A stretch of DNA of 64,000 bases from Nocardioides houyundeii. Its GTDB lineage: Bacteria; Actinomycetota; Actinomycetes; Propionibacteriales; Nocardioidaceae. Shown here one piece after another: positions 1 to 18,393 of the stretch. The stretch lies in NCBI RefSeq assembly GCF_002865585.1, contig NZ_CP025581.1, positions 2,790,001 through 2,854,000 of the forward strand, given 5' to 3'. The position numbers and the translations under genes are program-made. The notes under the pieces were generated by a model. That model did no database searches and was not told where the DNA came from. It was given only the letters and a program-made list of their open reading frames with translations. Positions within the stretch are counted from its first letter, which is position 1, and each line of letters starts with the position of its first letter.

Positions 1-466
1 CGGGCATGACCTCCTCGGCAGGCTGGAAGATCAGCCGCACCCGGCCGTGCAGGAGACCGCGGTGCTGCACCTCCGAGAGGGCCAGCCCGGCACCGATCAG
101 CGAGGTCACGTGGACGTCGTGCCCGCACGCGTGCGCCACACCGGGGACCGTGCTGACCCAGGGGTCCTCGATCAGGTCCTCCACCGGCAGCGCGTCGAGG
201 TCGGCGCGCAGCGCCACGGTGCGACCGGGGGCGCCGAGGTCGGCGACCAGTCCGCCGCCCTCGACGCGATGCACCTGCCATCCGGTGTCCTCGAGATGGG
301 ACATCACCACGCCACTGGTGCGGGACTCGGCCCAGGACAGCTCGGGGTGGGCGTGCAGGTCCCGGCGCAGATCGACCAGTTGGTCGGCGTACTTGGTCAC
401 CACCTCGTCGATCACCCCCGAGGCGGAATCGGTCGGGGGCGCGGGTTCGGAGGACAGAGGAGGCAT
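1..466 (-). CDS. M20 family amidohydrolase/peptidase (partial, N-terminal part)
   Basis: The first 155 residues of a zinc-dependent M20 (M20D-like) amidohydrolase are present; the rest lies beyond the left edge. Starting at the ATG at 466, the protein shows RRDLHAHPELS near residues 34-44, ALRADLDALPVE near 85-96, the metal-binding CGHDVH at 114-119 and QPAEE at 148-152, where the general-base Glu sits. These are hallmarks of the IAA-amino acid/hippurate hydrolase branch, which cleaves N-acyl or amide bonds. No signal peptide is seen, so it is probably cytoplasmic. It lies 94 bases downstream of meaB on the same strand and may be read through from the mut operon. The substrate cannot be told from sequence. 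Confidence 0.9.
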   Translation of the reverse strand, partial: MPPLSSEPAPPTDSASGVIDEVVTKYADQLVDLRRDLHAHPELSWAESRTSGVVMSHLEDTGWQVHRVEGGGLVADLGAPGRTVALRADLDALPVEDLIEDPWVSTVPGVAHACGHDVHVTSLIGAGLALSEVQHRGLLHGRVRLIFQPAEEVMP

Positions 467-560
467 CGGACCTAGGTTACGTTGCCCGGCTCCCAGGGGC
501 GCGTACCCGCGCACCCCACGGACACCCGGCTCGCCGGTGCCCGTCTGGGGTGATCCAGGC

Positions 561-1574
561 TCAGCCCTGGTCGCCCAGGTAGGCACCCAGGATCCGGTCG
601 GCCGCCTCGGGCGCCCCCATCCGGCCGCCCAGCACCTCGGCACGCACCTCGTCGCGGATCCGCGCCACTCCCGAGGAGCGCCGCAGCCGCTGCTCCAGCT
701 CGTCGCGCACCAGGGCCCAGGTGAACTCCAGCTGCTGCTCGGCGCGCTTGGCCGCCAGGCCCTCGGCGGCCAGGTGCTCGCGGTGGCCGAGGACCCGCTG
801 CCAGACGTCCTGGACTCCGGCGCCGGTCAGGCCCGAGCAGGTCACCACGGGCGGAGCCCACTCCTTGGCGCCGCGCACCAGGCGCAGCGCCCCTGCCAGC
901 TCGCGAGCCGCCACCCGCGCCTGTGCCTCGTGCTCTCCCCCGTCGGAGGAGTCGGCCTTGTTCACCGCCACCACGTCGGCGATCTCCAGGATGCCCTTCT
1001 TGATGCCCTGCAGCTGGTCGCCGGTGCGGGCGATGGTGAGGAACAGGAAGGTGTCGACCATCCGCGACACGGTGATCTCGGACTGCCCCACCCCCACGGT
1101 CTCGACCAGCACCACGTCGTAGCCGGCGGCCTCCAGCACGGTCATCGCCTGGCTGGTCGCGCGGGCGACGCCGCCCAGGGTGCCGGCCGACGGCGAGGGC
1201 CGGATGTAGGCGTTCGGGTCGACGGTGAGCCGCGACATCCGGGTCTTGTCGCCCAGCACCGACCCGCCGGTGCGCACGCTCGAGGGGTCGACCGCCAGCA
1301 CGCCGACCCGCCTGCCCTGCTCGGTGAGCAGCGTGCCGAGCGACTCGATGAAGGTGGACTTGCCGACGCCGGGCACCCCGGAGATGCCCACCCGCACCGC
1401 CAGCGGCGCGGCCCCGGGCGCCGGCGCGAGCTCGGTGAGCAGCTCACGCGCCAGCGCCCGGTGGTCGGGCCGCGAGGACTCCACCAGGGTGATGGCCCGC
1501 GAGATCGCGGCGCGCCTGCCCTCACCGATCCCGGCGGCGAGCTCGGCGACGTCCACCCCGGGGCGCACCGTCAC
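561..1574 (-). CDS. meaB: Methylmalonyl-CoA mutase-associated GTPase MeaB
   Basis: A G3E-family P-loop GTPase of 337 residues that protects and reloads the adenosylcobalamin enzyme methylmalonyl-CoA mutase. The Walker A motif GVPGVGKS lies at residues 66-73, and a NKAD guanine-specificity motif ([12 protein letters not shown]) follows in the middle of the protein. Length matches the family (about 330). The GTG start at 1574 overlaps the mutB stop by four bases (GTGA), so translation is probably coupled. The order mutA-mutB-meaB is the standard actinobacterial arrangement and supports MeaB over the related arginine transport ATPase label ArgK. Confidence 0.95.
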   Translation of the reverse strand: MTVRPGVDVAELAAGIGEGRRAAISRAITLVESSRPDHRALARELLTELAPAPGAAPLAVRVGISGVPGVGKSTFIESLGTLLTEQGRRVGVLAVDPSSVRTGGSVLGDKTRMSRLTVDPNAYIRPSPSAGTLGGVARATSQAMTVLEAAGYDVVLVETVGVGQSEITVSRMVDTFLFLTIARTGDQLQGIKKGILEIADVVAVNKADSSDGGEHEAQARVAARELAGALRLVRGAKEWAPPVVTCSGLTGAGVQDVWQRVLGHREHLAAEGLAAKRAEQQLEFTWALVRDELEQRLRRSSGVARIRDEVRAEVLGGRMGAPEAADRILGAYLGDQG

Positions 1575-3757
1575 CGGGAGGGGGACTCGTCGTCACGTCC
1601 GCGGAGCCGCGTCAGCAGCCCCAGCGCACTCTCGGCGATGACCGTCCCGGGCAGGAACACCTCCGCCGCCCCCATCTCCCGCAGCGTCGCCACGTCGTCG
1701 GGCGGGATCACGCCGCCGATGACGATCATGATGTCGGGGCGGCCCTGCTCGGCCAGCGCCTGCTTCAGCGCGGGCAGGAGCGTGAGGTGGCCGGCGGCCA
1801 GGGACGAGACGCCGACGATGTGCACGTCGGCGTCCACCGCCTGCTGGGCGACCTCCTCGGGGGTGGAGAACAGCGGGCCCACGTCGACGTCGAAGCCGAG
1901 GTCGGCGAACGCGGTGACCACCACCTTCTGGCCGCGGTCGTGACCGTCCTGGCCCATCTTGGCCACCAGGATCCGGGGGCGGCGCCCCTCCTCCTCCTCG
2001 AAGTCGGCCGTCGCCGCGAGCACCTGCGCGACCTTGCTCTCGCCTTCCTCGCCCATCCTGGCCTCGTCCCGGTAGACACCGCTGATCGTGCGGATCACCG
2101 CCTGGTGGCGGCCGTAGACCTTCTCCAGCGCATCCGAGATCTCGCCGACCGTCGCCTTGGCCCGGGCCGCGTCGACGGCGAGGGAGAGCAGGTTGCCGTC
2201 CAGGCTCCCGCCGTCGTGGCCCCGCTCGGCGGAGGCGGTGAGGGCGTCGAGCGTGCGGCGCACCTCGTCGTCGTCCCGCTCCGCGCGCAGCCGCTCCAGC
2301 TTGGCGATCTGCTGCTTGTAGACCTCGTTGTTGTCGACCCGCAGCACCTCCAGCGGGTCCTCGTCGGCCAGCCGGTAGGTGTTGATCCCGATCACGGCCT
2401 GGGTCCCGGCGTCGATGCGGGCCTGGGTCCGGGCCGCCGCCTCCTCGATCCGCATCTTGGGGATGCCCTGCTCGATGGCCTTGGCCATCCCGCCGGCGGC
2501 CTCGGCCTCCATGATGTGCGCCCAGGCCTTCTCGGCCAGGTCGTGGGTGAGCTTCTCCACGTAGTAGGAGCCGGCCCAGGGGTCGATGACCTCGCCGGTG
2601 CGCGACTCCTGCTGGAGCAGCAGCTGGGTGTTGCGCGCGATGCGGGCCGAGAAGTCGGTCGGCAGCGCGATCGCCTCGTCCAGGGCGTTGGTGTGCAGCG
2701 ACTGGGTGTGGCCCTGGGTCGCGGCCATCGCCTCGATGCAGGTGCGCTGGACGTTGTTGAACACGTCCTGCGCGGTGAGGCTCCAGCCGCTGGTCTGGCT
2801 GTGCGTGCGCAGGCTCAGCGACTTGGGGTTCTTCGGCTCGAACTCGGCGACCAGCCGGGCCCACAGGGCCCGGGCGGCCCGCATCTTGGCGACCTCCATG
2901 AAGAAGTTCATCCCGACCGCCCAGAAGAAGCTGAGCCGCGGCGCGAAGTGGTCGATGTCGAGCCCGGCCGCGAGCCCGGCACGGATGTACTCCACGCCGT
3001 CGGCCAGCGTGTAGGCCAGCTCCAGGTCGGCCGTCGCCCCGGCCTCCTGCATGTGGTAGCCGGAGATCGAGATGGAGTTGAAGCGCGGCATCCGCTGGCT
3101 GGTGTAGGCGAAGATGTCGCTGATGATCCGCATGCTCGGCAGCGGCGGGTAGATGTAGGTGTTGCGGACCATGAACTCCTTGAGGATGTCGTTCTGGATC
3201 GTCCCCGCGAGCTGCTCCGGCTTCACCCCCTGCTCCTCCGCCGCGACGATGTAGAGCGCGAGCACCGGAAGGACGGCGCCGTTCATGGTCATCGAGACCG
3301 ACATCTGGTCCAGCGGGATGCCGTCGAACAGGGTCCGGGTGTCGTAGATGGAGTCGATGGCCACCCCGGCCATCCCGACGTCGCCGCGCACCCGCGGGTG
3401 GTCGGAGTCGTAGCCGCGGTGGGTGGCCAGGTCGAAGGCCACGCTGAGCCCCTTCTGACCTGCCGCCAGGTTGCGGCGGTAGAAGGCGTTGGACTCCTCC
3501 GCGGTGGAGAACCCGGCGTACTGGCGGATCGTCCACGGCTGGGTGGTGTACATCGTCGGGTAGGGACCGCGCAGGAACGGGCTCAGGCCGGGCCAGGTGT
3601 CCAGCGCGTCCAGGCCCTCGAGGTCCTCGGGCCCGTAGACCGGCGCGATGTCGATGCCCTCGGGAGAGAGCCAGGGCTCGCGGTCCCCGGCCGGCTGGGT
3701 GCCGTGGCCGGCGCCGCCGTCGAGCGGCAGTCCGGCGAAGCTGTCGGGAATGGTCAT
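1571..3757 (-). CDS. mutB: Methylmalonyl-CoA mutase, large (catalytic) subunit
   Basis: The 728-residue catalytic subunit interconverts (R)-methylmalonyl-CoA and succinyl-CoA, linking propionyl-CoA breakdown to the TCA cycle. The N-terminal TIM barrel carries the substrate-channel segment [16 protein letters not shown]. The C-terminal cobalamin domain has the base-off, His-on motif DGHDRG (D-x-H-x-x-G) near residue 603. Length is typical (about 730). The ATG at 3757 overlaps the end of mutA by four bases (ATGA). MutB feeds sucCD, which lies elsewhere in this window, through succinyl-CoA. Confidence 0.97.
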   Translation of the reverse strand: MTIPDSFAGLPLDGGAGHGTQPAGDREPWLSPEGIDIAPVYGPEDLEGLDALDTWPGLSPFLRGPYPTMYTTQPWTIRQYAGFSTAEESNAFYRRNLAAGQKGLSVAFDLATHRGYDSDHPRVRGDVGMAGVAIDSIYDTRTLFDGIPLDQMSVSMTMNGAVLPVLALYIVAAEEQGVKPEQLAGTIQNDILKEFMVRNTYIYPPLPSMRIISDIFAYTSQRMPRFNSISISGYHMQEAGATADLELAYTLADGVEYIRAGLAAGLDIDHFAPRLSFFWAVGMNFFMEVAKMRAARALWARLVAEFEPKNPKSLSLRTHSQTSGWSLTAQDVFNNVQRTCIEAMAATQGHTQSLHTNALDEAIALPTDFSARIARNTQLLLQQESRTGEVIDPWAGSYYVEKLTHDLAEKAWAHIMEAEAAGGMAKAIEQGIPKMRIEEAAARTQARIDAGTQAVIGINTYRLADEDPLEVLRVDNNEVYKQQIAKLERLRAERDDDEVRRTLDALTASAERGHDGGSLDGNLLSLAVDAARAKATVGEISDALEKVYGRHQAVIRTISGVYRDEARMGEEGESKVAQVLAATADFEEEEGRRPRILVAKMGQDGHDRGQKVVVTAFADLGFDVDVGPLFSTPEEVAQQAVDADVHIVGVSSLAAGHLTLLPALKQALAEQGRPDIMIVIGGVIPPDDVATLREMGAAEVFLPGTVIAESALGLLTRLRGRDDESPSR

Positions 3758-5478
3758 GACAGGGCCTCTCGGGTTCGGGTCAGGAAGTCGAGGGCGTCCA
3801 CGCCCATGGCGCAGGAGTCGTCCACCCCGAGGTCACCGGGCTTGCCGGCCACGATCACCCGGGTGGCGCCGGCCTCGCGCAGCGCGGCGACCAGGGGCTG
3901 TCCCCACTCGGCGTACGTCGGGTCGGTGCCGGCGAGCACCACCACGGGCTGCCCGGCGTACGCGGCCAGCACGGCGTCGACGCCGCTGGTGGGACCCGCG
4001 ACGTCCACCGCGATGCCCCCCGCGGCGAGCAGGTTGGTGGCGAAGGTGGCCCGAGCGGTGTGCTGGGCGACCGGACCGAGGGTGGCCAGGAAGACGGTCC
4101 GCTCGGCCGGGGAGTCACGCAGCGCCTCGAACGGCGCGCCGTAGCGGCGTACGGCGTCGCTGGAGGGATGAGGGGTGCGCGGGGGCAGCGTCTCGGCGAG
4201 GTTGGGGAACTCGCTGAGCCCGGTCAGGGGACGCTTGCGGCGGGCGATCTCGGCGTCGCGCACGGCCACGACGGCCTCGATCCGGCTCTGCAACGAACCG
4301 TCGGCGGACGCGGCGGCCAGGCCGCCGGCCTCCTCGATCCTGGTCAGCTCCTGCCAGGCGGCATGGGCCAGGTCGTCGGTGAGCCTCTCCACCGCGTAGG
4401 AGCCGCCGGCGGGGTCGGTGACCGCCGCCACGTGGCTCTCGGCGAGCAGCAGCGCGGAGGTGTTGCGTGCGTTGCGGCGGCCCAGTGCGTCCGGCAGCCC
4501 CAGGGGCGCGTCGAACGGCAGCACGGTGAGCGAGTCGGCGCCGGCGACACCGGCGGCGAAGGCGGCGACGGTGGTGCGCAGCATGTTGACCCAGGGGTCG
4601 TACTTGCTCATCATCGGTCGGCTGGTGACCACGTGCTGACGCATCACGCCGGCTTCGGTCGAGCCGCCGCTGAGCTCCACCACGCGGCTCCACACCCGGC
4701 GAGCGGCGCGCAGCTTGGCGATGGTGGGGAACTGCTCGTCGGTCGCGGCGTACCGGAACTCCAGCAGGCCCAGGGCCTGCTCCAGCTCCAGGCCGGCCGC
4801 GGTGAGGGTGCGCAGCGCCGCGATGCCCGCGGCCAGCGACCAGCCCAGCTCCTGGGCGTCGCTGGCGCCGAGGTCGTGGATCCGTGTCGCGTCGACCACC
4901 ACGCCCAGGGTGCCGGCCTCCAGGGCCAGCCGGGCGACCTCGACCAGGTGGTCGTCGTCCCAGGCGGCACCGAGGTTGGTGCCCGCGGCGGGGGCGGTCT
5001 CCCCCAGCAGGTCCAGCAGCGCGCGAGCGGCGCCCAGCCGGTCCGCCGGCGCGTCCAGCACCACCGGCGCCAGGTCCAGCAGCACCCCGGACAGCAGCGC
5101 CGGGAGGTCGTCGACCTCCACGCCCTGGCCCAGCTCGAGCCACAGGGAGCTGACGCCCCCGTTGAGGTCCACCAGCGCGGCCTCGTTGGCGGCCTTGGCG
5201 TCCGGCCCGACGAAGTGGGCGCGGACGTCCCAGTCGCCGGCGCGCACGGGGCGCCCCTGCGTGGTCACCGACGCGGCGTCGGCGGCCGTCCCGATGGGCG
5301 CCACCTCGATCCCGTCGAGGGTGGTGCGGGCGAGCTTGCGCCAGACGAGGGCGTCCGGGTCCTCATCGCTCATCCGGCCGGACTTGCGGAGCACCGCGGC
5401 AGTGGCGCGCTCCCAGTCCGCAGCCGTCGCGGCCTCGTCCGGGGACGCCAGCGCGAGTCTGTCGTGGGGTGGGGTCAT
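3754..5478 (-). CDS. mutA: Methylmalonyl-CoA mutase, small (non-catalytic) subunit
   Basis: The 574-residue partner of MutB. It has the same barrel plus a flavodoxin-like C-terminal fold, but the C-terminal part ([18 protein letters not shown] onward) lacks the D-x-H-x-x-G cobalamin motif, as expected for the structural subunit. It is slightly shorter than many homologues (about 600-630). It is the first gene of the mutA-mutB-meaB run, each pair overlapping by four bases. The 181 bases between its ATG (5478) and the divergent sdhC start must hold both promoters. I looked there for a cobalamin riboswitch and saw none. Confidence 0.95.
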   Translation of the reverse strand: MTPPHDRLALASPDEAATAADWERATAAVLRKSGRMSDEDPDALVWRKLARTTLDGIEVAPIGTAADAASVTTQGRPVRAGDWDVRAHFVGPDAKAANEAALVDLNGGVSSLWLELGQGVEVDDLPALLSGVLLDLAPVVLDAPADRLGAARALLDLLGETAPAAGTNLGAAWDDDHLVEVARLALEAGTLGVVVDATRIHDLGASDAQELGWSLAAGIAALRTLTAAGLELEQALGLLEFRYAATDEQFPTIAKLRAARRVWSRVVELSGGSTEAGVMRQHVVTSRPMMSKYDPWVNMLRTTVAAFAAGVAGADSLTVLPFDAPLGLPDALGRRNARNTSALLLAESHVAAVTDPAGGSYAVERLTDDLAHAAWQELTRIEEAGGLAAASADGSLQSRIEAVVAVRDAEIARRKRPLTGLSEFPNLAETLPPRTPHPSSDAVRRYGAPFEALRDSPAERTVFLATLGPVAQHTARATFATNLLAAGGIAVDVAGPTSGVDAVLAAYAGQPVVVLAGTDPTYAEWGQPLVAALREAGATRVIVAGKPGDLGVDDSCAMGVDALDFLTRTREALS

Positions 5479-5659
5479 GAGCGGCAGGATAGGCCGGGCC
5501 GCGCCGGGCCCGGTGCGGTGGTCTACATGCCAGACCCCTCGGAGAGGCCCCGGCAGCAGGGCTCCGCCGTCCCGGCAAATGGTGACCGGCCGGTAACCGG
5601 GCGTATGTCACACAGCCGCCTTCACACCTTCGGCAGGACGCGCGGTACCGTGCCCTCTT

Positions 5660-6373
5660 GTGGCAACCCAACTCACCTCCCGAACCCTCGTGAAGGGTTC
5701 CCGGTCGACGCGTTCGACGATTGCACTCAAGATCACCATGGCCGTGAGCGGACTGGTATTCATCGGATACCTGCTCCTGCACATGTACGGCAACCTCAAG
5801 GTCTTCGCGGGCCACGACGCGTTCAACGAGTACGCGCACCACCTGCGGACCCTCGGCGAGCCGATGCTGCCCGAGAACGGCCTGCTGTGGGTGCTGAGGG
5901 TGGTGCTCCTGGTCTCGCTGGTGGCCCACGTGTACGCCGCGGTCGTGCTGACGCTCCGGGCCCAGAAGGCGCGACCGACCAAGTACGCGGTCAAGAAGAA
6001 CATCCACTCCTCGCTCTCCTCGCGCACCATGCGCTGGGGCGGGCTGACCCTGCTGCTCTTCCTGATCTGGCACCTGCTGCACTTCACGGTGGGCAAGGTC
6101 AACCCCGCGGGCGGCGAGACCAACGACCCGTTCAACCTCGTCTACGAGTCCTTCGAGCTGTGGTGGATGTCGCTGATCTACGTCCTGGCCATGCTCGCCC
6201 TCGGCATGCACCTGCGCCACGGCACGTGGAGCGCCGCCCAGACGCTGGGCCTGACCAACACCGCCAGGTCCCGGGCCCGCGCCAAGGCCGCGGGCTGGGT
6301 GGTCGCCGTCGTGATCGCCGGCGGCTTCATCCTCGTCCCGCTCTCCATCCTCCTCGGCATCGTCTCCAAGTAA
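5660..6373 (+). CDS. sdhC: Succinate dehydrogenase cytochrome b subunit
   Basis: A 237-residue membrane subunit with five predicted hydrophobic segments, of the b558 family that anchors two haems and the quinone site in one polypeptide. This is the arrangement of menaquinone-type succinate dehydrogenases in Gram-positive bacteria. The first segment (KITMAVSGLVFIGYLLLHMY) and the later HLLHFT segment carry candidate haem-ligand histidines. No separate sdhD is present, as expected for this type. Translation starts at GTG 5660. It is the first gene of sdhCAB, 15 bases ahead of sdhA. Confidence 0.95.
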   Translation: MATQLTSRTLVKGSRSTRSTIALKITMAVSGLVFIGYLLLHMYGNLKVFAGHDAFNEYAHHLRTLGEPMLPENGLLWVLRVVLLVSLVAHVYAAVVLTLRAQKARPTKYAVKKNIHSSLSSRTMRWGGLTLLLFLIWHLLHFTVGKVNPAGGETNDPFNLVYESFELWWMSLIYVLAMLALGMHLRHGTWSAAQTLGLTNTARSRARAKAAGWVVAVVIAGGFILVPLSILLGIVSK

Positions 6374-6388
6374 GGAACCCCCGACCCC

Positions 6389-8400
<2,012 letters not shown>

Positions 8401-8404
<4 letters not shown>

Positions 8405-9150
8405 GCATGAACCTGACCCTGAAGATCTGGCGCCAGCCGGACGCGACGACCGACGGTGCCATGCACACCTACCAGGTGTCCGACATCTCCGACGACATGA
8501 GCTTCCTGGAGATGCTGGACGTCCTCAACGAGCAGCTGAACGAGAAGGGCGAGGAGCCGATCGCGTTCGACTCCGACTGCCGCGAGGGCATCTGCGGCAT
8601 GTGCGGCCTGATGATCAACGGCCAGGCGCACGGCCCCGAGGTCACCACGACCTGCCAGCTGCACATGCGCTCGTTCTCCGACGGCGACGTCATCACGATC
8701 GAGCCGTGGCGCGCGGAGTCGTTCCCGGTGATCAAGGACCTCGTGGTGGACCGTGGGGCCTTCGACCGGATCATCCAGTCCGGCGGCTACATCTCCGCCA
8801 ACACCGGCTCGGCCCCGGAGGCCAACTCCGTTCCCGTCCCGCGGGACAAGGCGATGCGGTCGTTCAACATGGCCACCTGCATCAGCTGCGGCGCCTGCGT
8901 GGCGGCCTGCCCCAACGGCTCGGCCTCGCTGTTCCTCGGCGCCAAGATCACCCACCTCGGGGAGCTGCCCCAGGGCCAGCCCGAGCGCGACGCCCGTGTC
9001 GTGGAGATGGTCGGCCAGCACGACCACGAGGGCTTCGGAGGCTGCACCAACATCGGTGAGTGCACCGCTGCCTGCCCCAAGGAGATCCCGCTCGACGTGA
9101 TCTCCCAGCTCAACAAGGACCTGCGCACCGCCATGAAGCACGGCCACTGA
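8401..9150 (+). CDS. sdhB: Succinate dehydrogenase iron-sulfur subunit
   Basis: The electron-transfer subunit between SdhA flavin and SdhC haem. It has a ferredoxin-type 2Fe-2S motif ([10 protein letters not shown] ... TTTCQ), then [12 protein letters not shown] and [16 protein letters not shown] for the 4Fe-4S/3Fe-4S clusters. I start it at GTG 8401 because GGAG lies six bases upstream and the GTG overlaps the sdhA stop as GTGA. The ATG at 8407 is the alternative (247 instead of 249 residues). A strong hairpin follows 29 bases after the stop. Confidence 0.95.
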
Positions 9151-9178
9151 CGCAGCGCCAGCACACCTGCACGACACC

Positions 9179-9210
9179 AAGACCCGGTCCCTTCCCAGGG
9201 ACCGGGTCTT
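9179..9210 (+). terminator. Rho-independent-type hairpin after sdhCAB
   Basis: A perfect 14-bp stem (9179-9192 with 9197-9210) closes a four-base loop (tccc). It lies between sdhB and the convergent small gene at 9268-9492, so it can end transcripts from both sides. No long T-tract follows, as is common in high-GC actinobacteria. Confidence 0.85.
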
Positions 9211-9267
9211 CGTCGTCCGCACGGGCCCGAGGCCCGACTCAGCAGCGCTCGCAGCTCTCGGCAGCGC

Positions 9268-9492
9268 TCAGGAGCGGGTCGCCCGCCAGGCCTTCCAGCC
9301 CAGGGAGCCCAGGACCGCCGCGATCGCGAAGTTGACCACGATCAGGATCGTGTGGGCCACCCAGTAGCCCGTCGCACGGTCCTCCCCCGCGTCGTACGCC
9401 GTCCAGAGGTTTCGGGCGAAGTTGCCGAAGGAGAAGACGTTCCAGGCGGCGACGGTCAGCAGCAGGACCGCGTGGCGACGCTCGAACCTCAT
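9268..9492 (-). CDS. SCO4848-like small membrane protein
   Basis: A 74-residue protein with two hydrophobic segments (about residues 8-24 and 44-66) and a short basic tail. The MRFERRHAVLLL start and central NLWTAYD segment match my memory of the actinobacterial SCO4848 family, whose function is unknown. It is the last gene of a minus-strand run trpS - 2H phosphoesterase - this gene, and its ATG overlaps the previous stop by four bases. Confidence 0.8.
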   Translation of the reverse strand: MRFERRHAVLLLTVAAWNVFSFGNFARNLWTAYDAGEDRATGYWVAHTILIVVNFAIAAVLGSLGWKAWRATRS

Positions 9493-10036
9493 GACCCCTC
9501 CCCTCCGAGCCGGAAGGCCCTGGTGGGGACCCAGCCCTGGTCGCCGGAGTGGTGGTAGAGGTGGAACTCAGAGGCCTCGAAGAGGCAGTCGAAGCTCGCC
9601 AGCTCCTCGAAGGCGCGGTCGAGCAGCGGGTCCTCGAGGTGGTGGGCGACGGTGACGTGCGGGTGGTAGGGGAACTCCAGCTCGACGCGCAACGGCCCCT
9701 GGCGCACGGCCTGGGCCAGGCGCTCGCAGCCGGAGATGCCCTGGACCACGGTCACGAAGACCACCGGCGAGATCGGCCGGAACGTCCCGGTGCCGCGCAG
9801 GTGGATCCGGAAGGCCTCGTGATCACGGGCCACACCTTCCAGGTGCCGCTCCACCCGGTCGAGCTCGGAGTGCGGCACCGTCAGCGGCGGGATCAGCGTG
9901 ATGTGGGTGGGGATGCTCGATGCGGTCTCGTCCCCGAGCGAGGTGCGGTAGTCCTGGAGCTGGGTCGCCCAGGGCTCGGGGATCGCGATCGCGACGCCGA
10001 TCGTCTGCACGTCGTTGGTCTGCACGAGGCTGGACA

Positions 10037-10037
<1 letters not shown>
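9489..10037 (-). CDS. 2H phosphoesterase / 2'-5' RNA ligase-like protein
   Basis: A 182-residue member of the 2H superfamily, which acts on 2',3'-cyclic phosphate or 2'-5' linkages in RNA or nucleotides. Both H-x-T motifs are present: THITLIPPLT near residue 44 and HPHVTVAHHL near residue 127, the expected two halves of the active site. The GTG start at 10037 shares one base with the trpS stop (TAGTG), implying co-translation. The physiological substrate is unknown. RNA repair or cyclic nucleotide hydrolysis are options, and the link to trpS is positional only. Confidence 0.88.
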
Positions 10038-12330
<2,293 letters not shown>

Positions 12331-12335
12331 GGCAG

Positions 12336-13029
12336 TCACGAGGATGCAGCGCCAGGGACCGGGTCCACTATTCCTCGGGCCCGCTGTCGCTCCCGCAGGT
12401 GGAACCAGAGGTCGACGGCCGTCTTGAGCCCGCAGAGCAGCAGCACCGGTCCGATCGCGGAGCCCTGGTCCAGGCCACCGGCGCTCGAGGCCAGCAGGAA
12501 GAAGCCCCCGATGATGGCCACGTGCAGCACCAGCATCCGCGGGTAGGGCTGTCCCATGGCTGCCTGCGGGGACACCTGGGACCGCTCGTCCTGGCCGAAC
12601 CAGTTCAGCAGGAGCGAGACGAGGTGGCTCAGCAGGAACGCGACCCCGCTTAGCAGCCAGTTCCGGACGCCGGACCCACCCCCCGCTCCGGCCGCCAGGA
12701 CGAAGGCGAAGGCTCCGTGGACCAGGGTGAAGATCCCGTAGTGGAAGCTGAAGAAGAGGGCCAGCGCCACCGCCGGCACCTGCTCGGCCGGACGGCCGTT
12801 GATGCGCACCCGCGTCGAGGCGGGGACCGGTCCGCGCGCCGTGGCCACCTTGACGGCGGTGACCAGCCAGACCGCCACGTTCTCCAGCCAGTAGACGACG
12901 AACACGTCGCCGGTCGACATCCACCCGGCCAGCACGGCGAGGACCGGCACGAGGTTGACGACGACGAGGGCGTACGCGGACAGCGGCGCCGCCGACCAGA
13001 GGCCGGCGGCGCCGCGTGGGTGCTTCAGC

Positions 13030-13046
<17 letters not shown>
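12336..13046 (-). CDS. DUF6498-like integral membrane protein
   Basis: A 236-residue membrane protein with five or six hydrophobic segments and the YWLENVAVW motif typical of DUF6498 proteins; function unknown. The only start that keeps the first helix is a TTG at 13046, which overlaps the 3' end of icd by 17 bases and has no clear ribosome site. Translation may therefore depend on coupling to icd. The family assignment is from memory of the motif; the start is uncertain. Confidence 0.75.
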
Positions 13047-16470
<3,424 letters not shown>

Positions 16471-16473
16471 TCC

Positions 16474-17235
16474 TCATCGGCGGCGGGCGACCAGCTCCTG
16501 GCGCCCGTCGCCGCCGACCTCGGCGCGCAGCACCTCCCCCACACCGCGGGCGTAGTCGACCTCCCACTCGCCCTCCCCGTCAGGTCCCGTCTCCAGGGTC
16601 TGCACCAGGTCGGTGTAGCGGCCCGCCGGCACCGACACCGCTGTCGGGGAGAACTGGACGCGCACCCGGTACTCGCCGGTCCCGGGCACCCGGGCACGCA
16701 CGAAGCCGTCCCCGACCCGAGGGGTCGCCGGCATGGCCAGCCCGGCCTCGGCACCCAGGGTCCCGGCCTGCCAGGCCCCCGGTTCGCCGAACGCCCAGAC
16801 GTTGCCCTCCCGGTCCTGGGCATAGAGCTCCACCCGGGTCTCCAGCGCCTCGCCGCGGCGGTCCAGCAGCGTGGTGCGGACCGGCGTCGTCTCCACCCCG
16901 GCCACCACGCGGGTCTCCCGGAGCACCTCCACCAGCACCTCTGCCGGTGCCGGCACCGACTCCCGGGACCCTCCGCCCGGACGCTGCGGGACGGCGCCGG
17001 TGCCCGTCAGCTCCCGGGTCCAGCTGCCGCCGGGGACGAGCGGGAACCAGGGGTTGTCGACGCCGGGGACGAAGTCGCCGGGGTCCGGCGAGGGGGTGGG
17101 GATCACCAGCTGGTCCACGCCCGACGGCGGGCTGGTCCCAGGCGCGGAACCGCAGCCGGCCACGACGAGCAGCCCGGCCAACGAGGCCACGACCCGGTGA
17201 CGATGCCTGCGCGTGCTGCTCACGTCGCTCAGCAT
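16474..17235 (-). CDS. Putative secreted lipoprotein
   Basis: A 253-residue protein with a basic N-terminus, a hydrophobic stretch and a lipobox (LLVVAGC, Cys near residue 28), so probably exported and lipid-anchored. The mature part contains VDNPWFPLVPGGSW, a motif I associate with actinobacterial secreted proteins of unknown function, and is mostly beta-like. It ends three bases past the convergent aquaporin stop, and its ATG (17235) lies 96 bases upstream of the divergent mdh start. Confidence 0.75.
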   Translation of the reverse strand: MLSDVSSTRRHRHRVVASLAGLLVVAGCGSAPGTSPPSGVDQLVIPTPSPDPGDFVPGVDNPWFPLVPGGSWTRELTGTGAVPQRPGGGSRESVPAPAEVLVEVLRETRVVAGVETTPVRTTLLDRRGEALETRVELYAQDREGNVWAFGEPGAWQAGTLGAEAGLAMPATPRVGDGFVRARVPGTGEYRVRVQFSPTAVSVPAGRYTDLVQTLETGPDGEGEWEVDYARGVGEVLRAEVGGDGRQELVARRR

Positions 17236-17331
17236 GCCAGCGCGCGAACCCCGGCGGCGGCGCGGGTCGATCGGCGACTAGAGTCGAGGCGCAAACCACA
17301 TTTCCAGTGAGTCACCCGTCGAGGAGTCCTC

Positions 17332-18324
17332 GTGTCAACCACTGCCCCGCTCAAGGTGGCCGTCACCGGTGCCGCCGGTCAGATCGGCTACAGCCTGCTC
17401 TTCCGCCTCGCCAGCGGCTCGCTGCTCGGCGCCGACCGCCCGATCCAGCTGCAGCTGCTCGAGATCGAGCCCGCCCTGAAGGCCCTCGAGGGCGTCGTCA
17501 TGGAGCTCGACGACTGCGCGTTCCCGACGCTGGCCGGCGTCGAGATCGGCTCCGACCCGGAGAAGATCTTCGACGGCGTCAACCTCGCCCTGCTCGTCGG
17601 CGCCCGCCCGCGCGGCCCCGGCATGGAGCGCGGCGACCTGCTCTCGGCCAACGGCGCCATCTTCACCGCCCAGGGCAAGGCCCTGAACGCGGTGGCCGCG
17701 GACGACGTACGCATCGGCGTGACCGGCAACCCGGCCAACACCAACGCGCTCATCGCGATGACGAACGCCCCCGACATCCCCAACGAGCGTTTCAGTGCGC
17801 TCACCCGTCTGGACCACAACCGGGCCATCTCCCAGCTGGCGGCCAAGACCGGCGCCAAGGTCACCGACATCAAGAAGATGACCATCTGGGGCAACCACTC
17901 CGCCACCCAGTACCCCGACCTCTTCAACGCCGAGGTCAACGGCAGCAACGCCGCCGAGGCAGTGGGCGACCAGGACTGGCTGGAGAACACCTTCATCCCG
18001 ACCGTGGCCAAGCGTGGCGCGGCGATCATCGAGGCCCGCGGCTCGTCCTCGGCCGCCTCCGCGGCGTCCGCGACCATCGACGCCGCCCGCGACTGGCTGC
18101 TCGGCTCCGCCAAGGACGACTGGGTCTCCATGGCTGTCGCCTCGGACGGCTCCTACGGCGTGCCGGAGGGCCTGATCTCCTCGTTCCCGGTCACCACCTC
18201 CGGTGGCGACTGGTCGATCGTCCAGGGCCTGGAGGTCAACGACTTCTCGCGCTCCCGCATCGACGCCTCCGTCGCCGAGCTCGAGGACGAGCGCAAGGCC
18301 GTCACGGAGCTCGGCCTCATCTGA
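17332..18324 (+). CDS. mdh: Malate dehydrogenase
   Basis: NAD-dependent oxidation of malate to oxaloacetate, 330 residues. Visible: the N-terminal nucleotide-binding loop [18 protein letters not shown], the substrate-loop region [27 protein letters not shown], and the catalytic-His segment [12 protein letters not shown]. The pattern is the cytosolic/actinobacterial MDH type. The GTG start at 17332 is supported by GAGGAG six bases upstream. A strong hairpin lies just after the stop. Confidence 0.97.
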   Translation: MSTTAPLKVAVTGAAGQIGYSLLFRLASGSLLGADRPIQLQLLEIEPALKALEGVVMELDDCAFPTLAGVEIGSDPEKIFDGVNLALLVGARPRGPGMERGDLLSANGAIFTAQGKALNAVAADDVRIGVTGNPANTNALIAMTNAPDIPNERFSALTRLDHNRAISQLAAKTGAKVTDIKKMTIWGNHSATQYPDLFNAEVNGSNAAEAVGDQDWLENTFIPTVAKRGAAIIEARGSSSAASAASATIDAARDWLLGSAKDDWVSMAVASDGSYGVPEGLISSFPVTTSGGDWSIVQGLEVNDFSRSRIDASVAELEDERKAVTELGLI

Positions 18325-18342
18325 GCCACACTCCACCCACGA

Positions 18343-18380
18343 CACGACGACCCGGCGGAGCTCTCCGCCGGGTCGTCGTG
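18343..18380 (+). terminator. Hairpin terminator between mdh and the convergent glycerophosphodiesterase
   Basis: A perfect 17-bp stem (18343-18359 with 18364-18380) around a four-base loop (gctc). It lies 19 bases after mdh and 14 bases before the end of the convergent gene, so it can serve both directions. Confidence 0.88.
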
Positions 18381-18393
18381 CGTCTGACCCTGC

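Noticed and set aside
5479..5659. Cobalamin riboswitch before mutA
   Set aside because: No B12-box-like sequence in either orientation; the region is probably only promoters.
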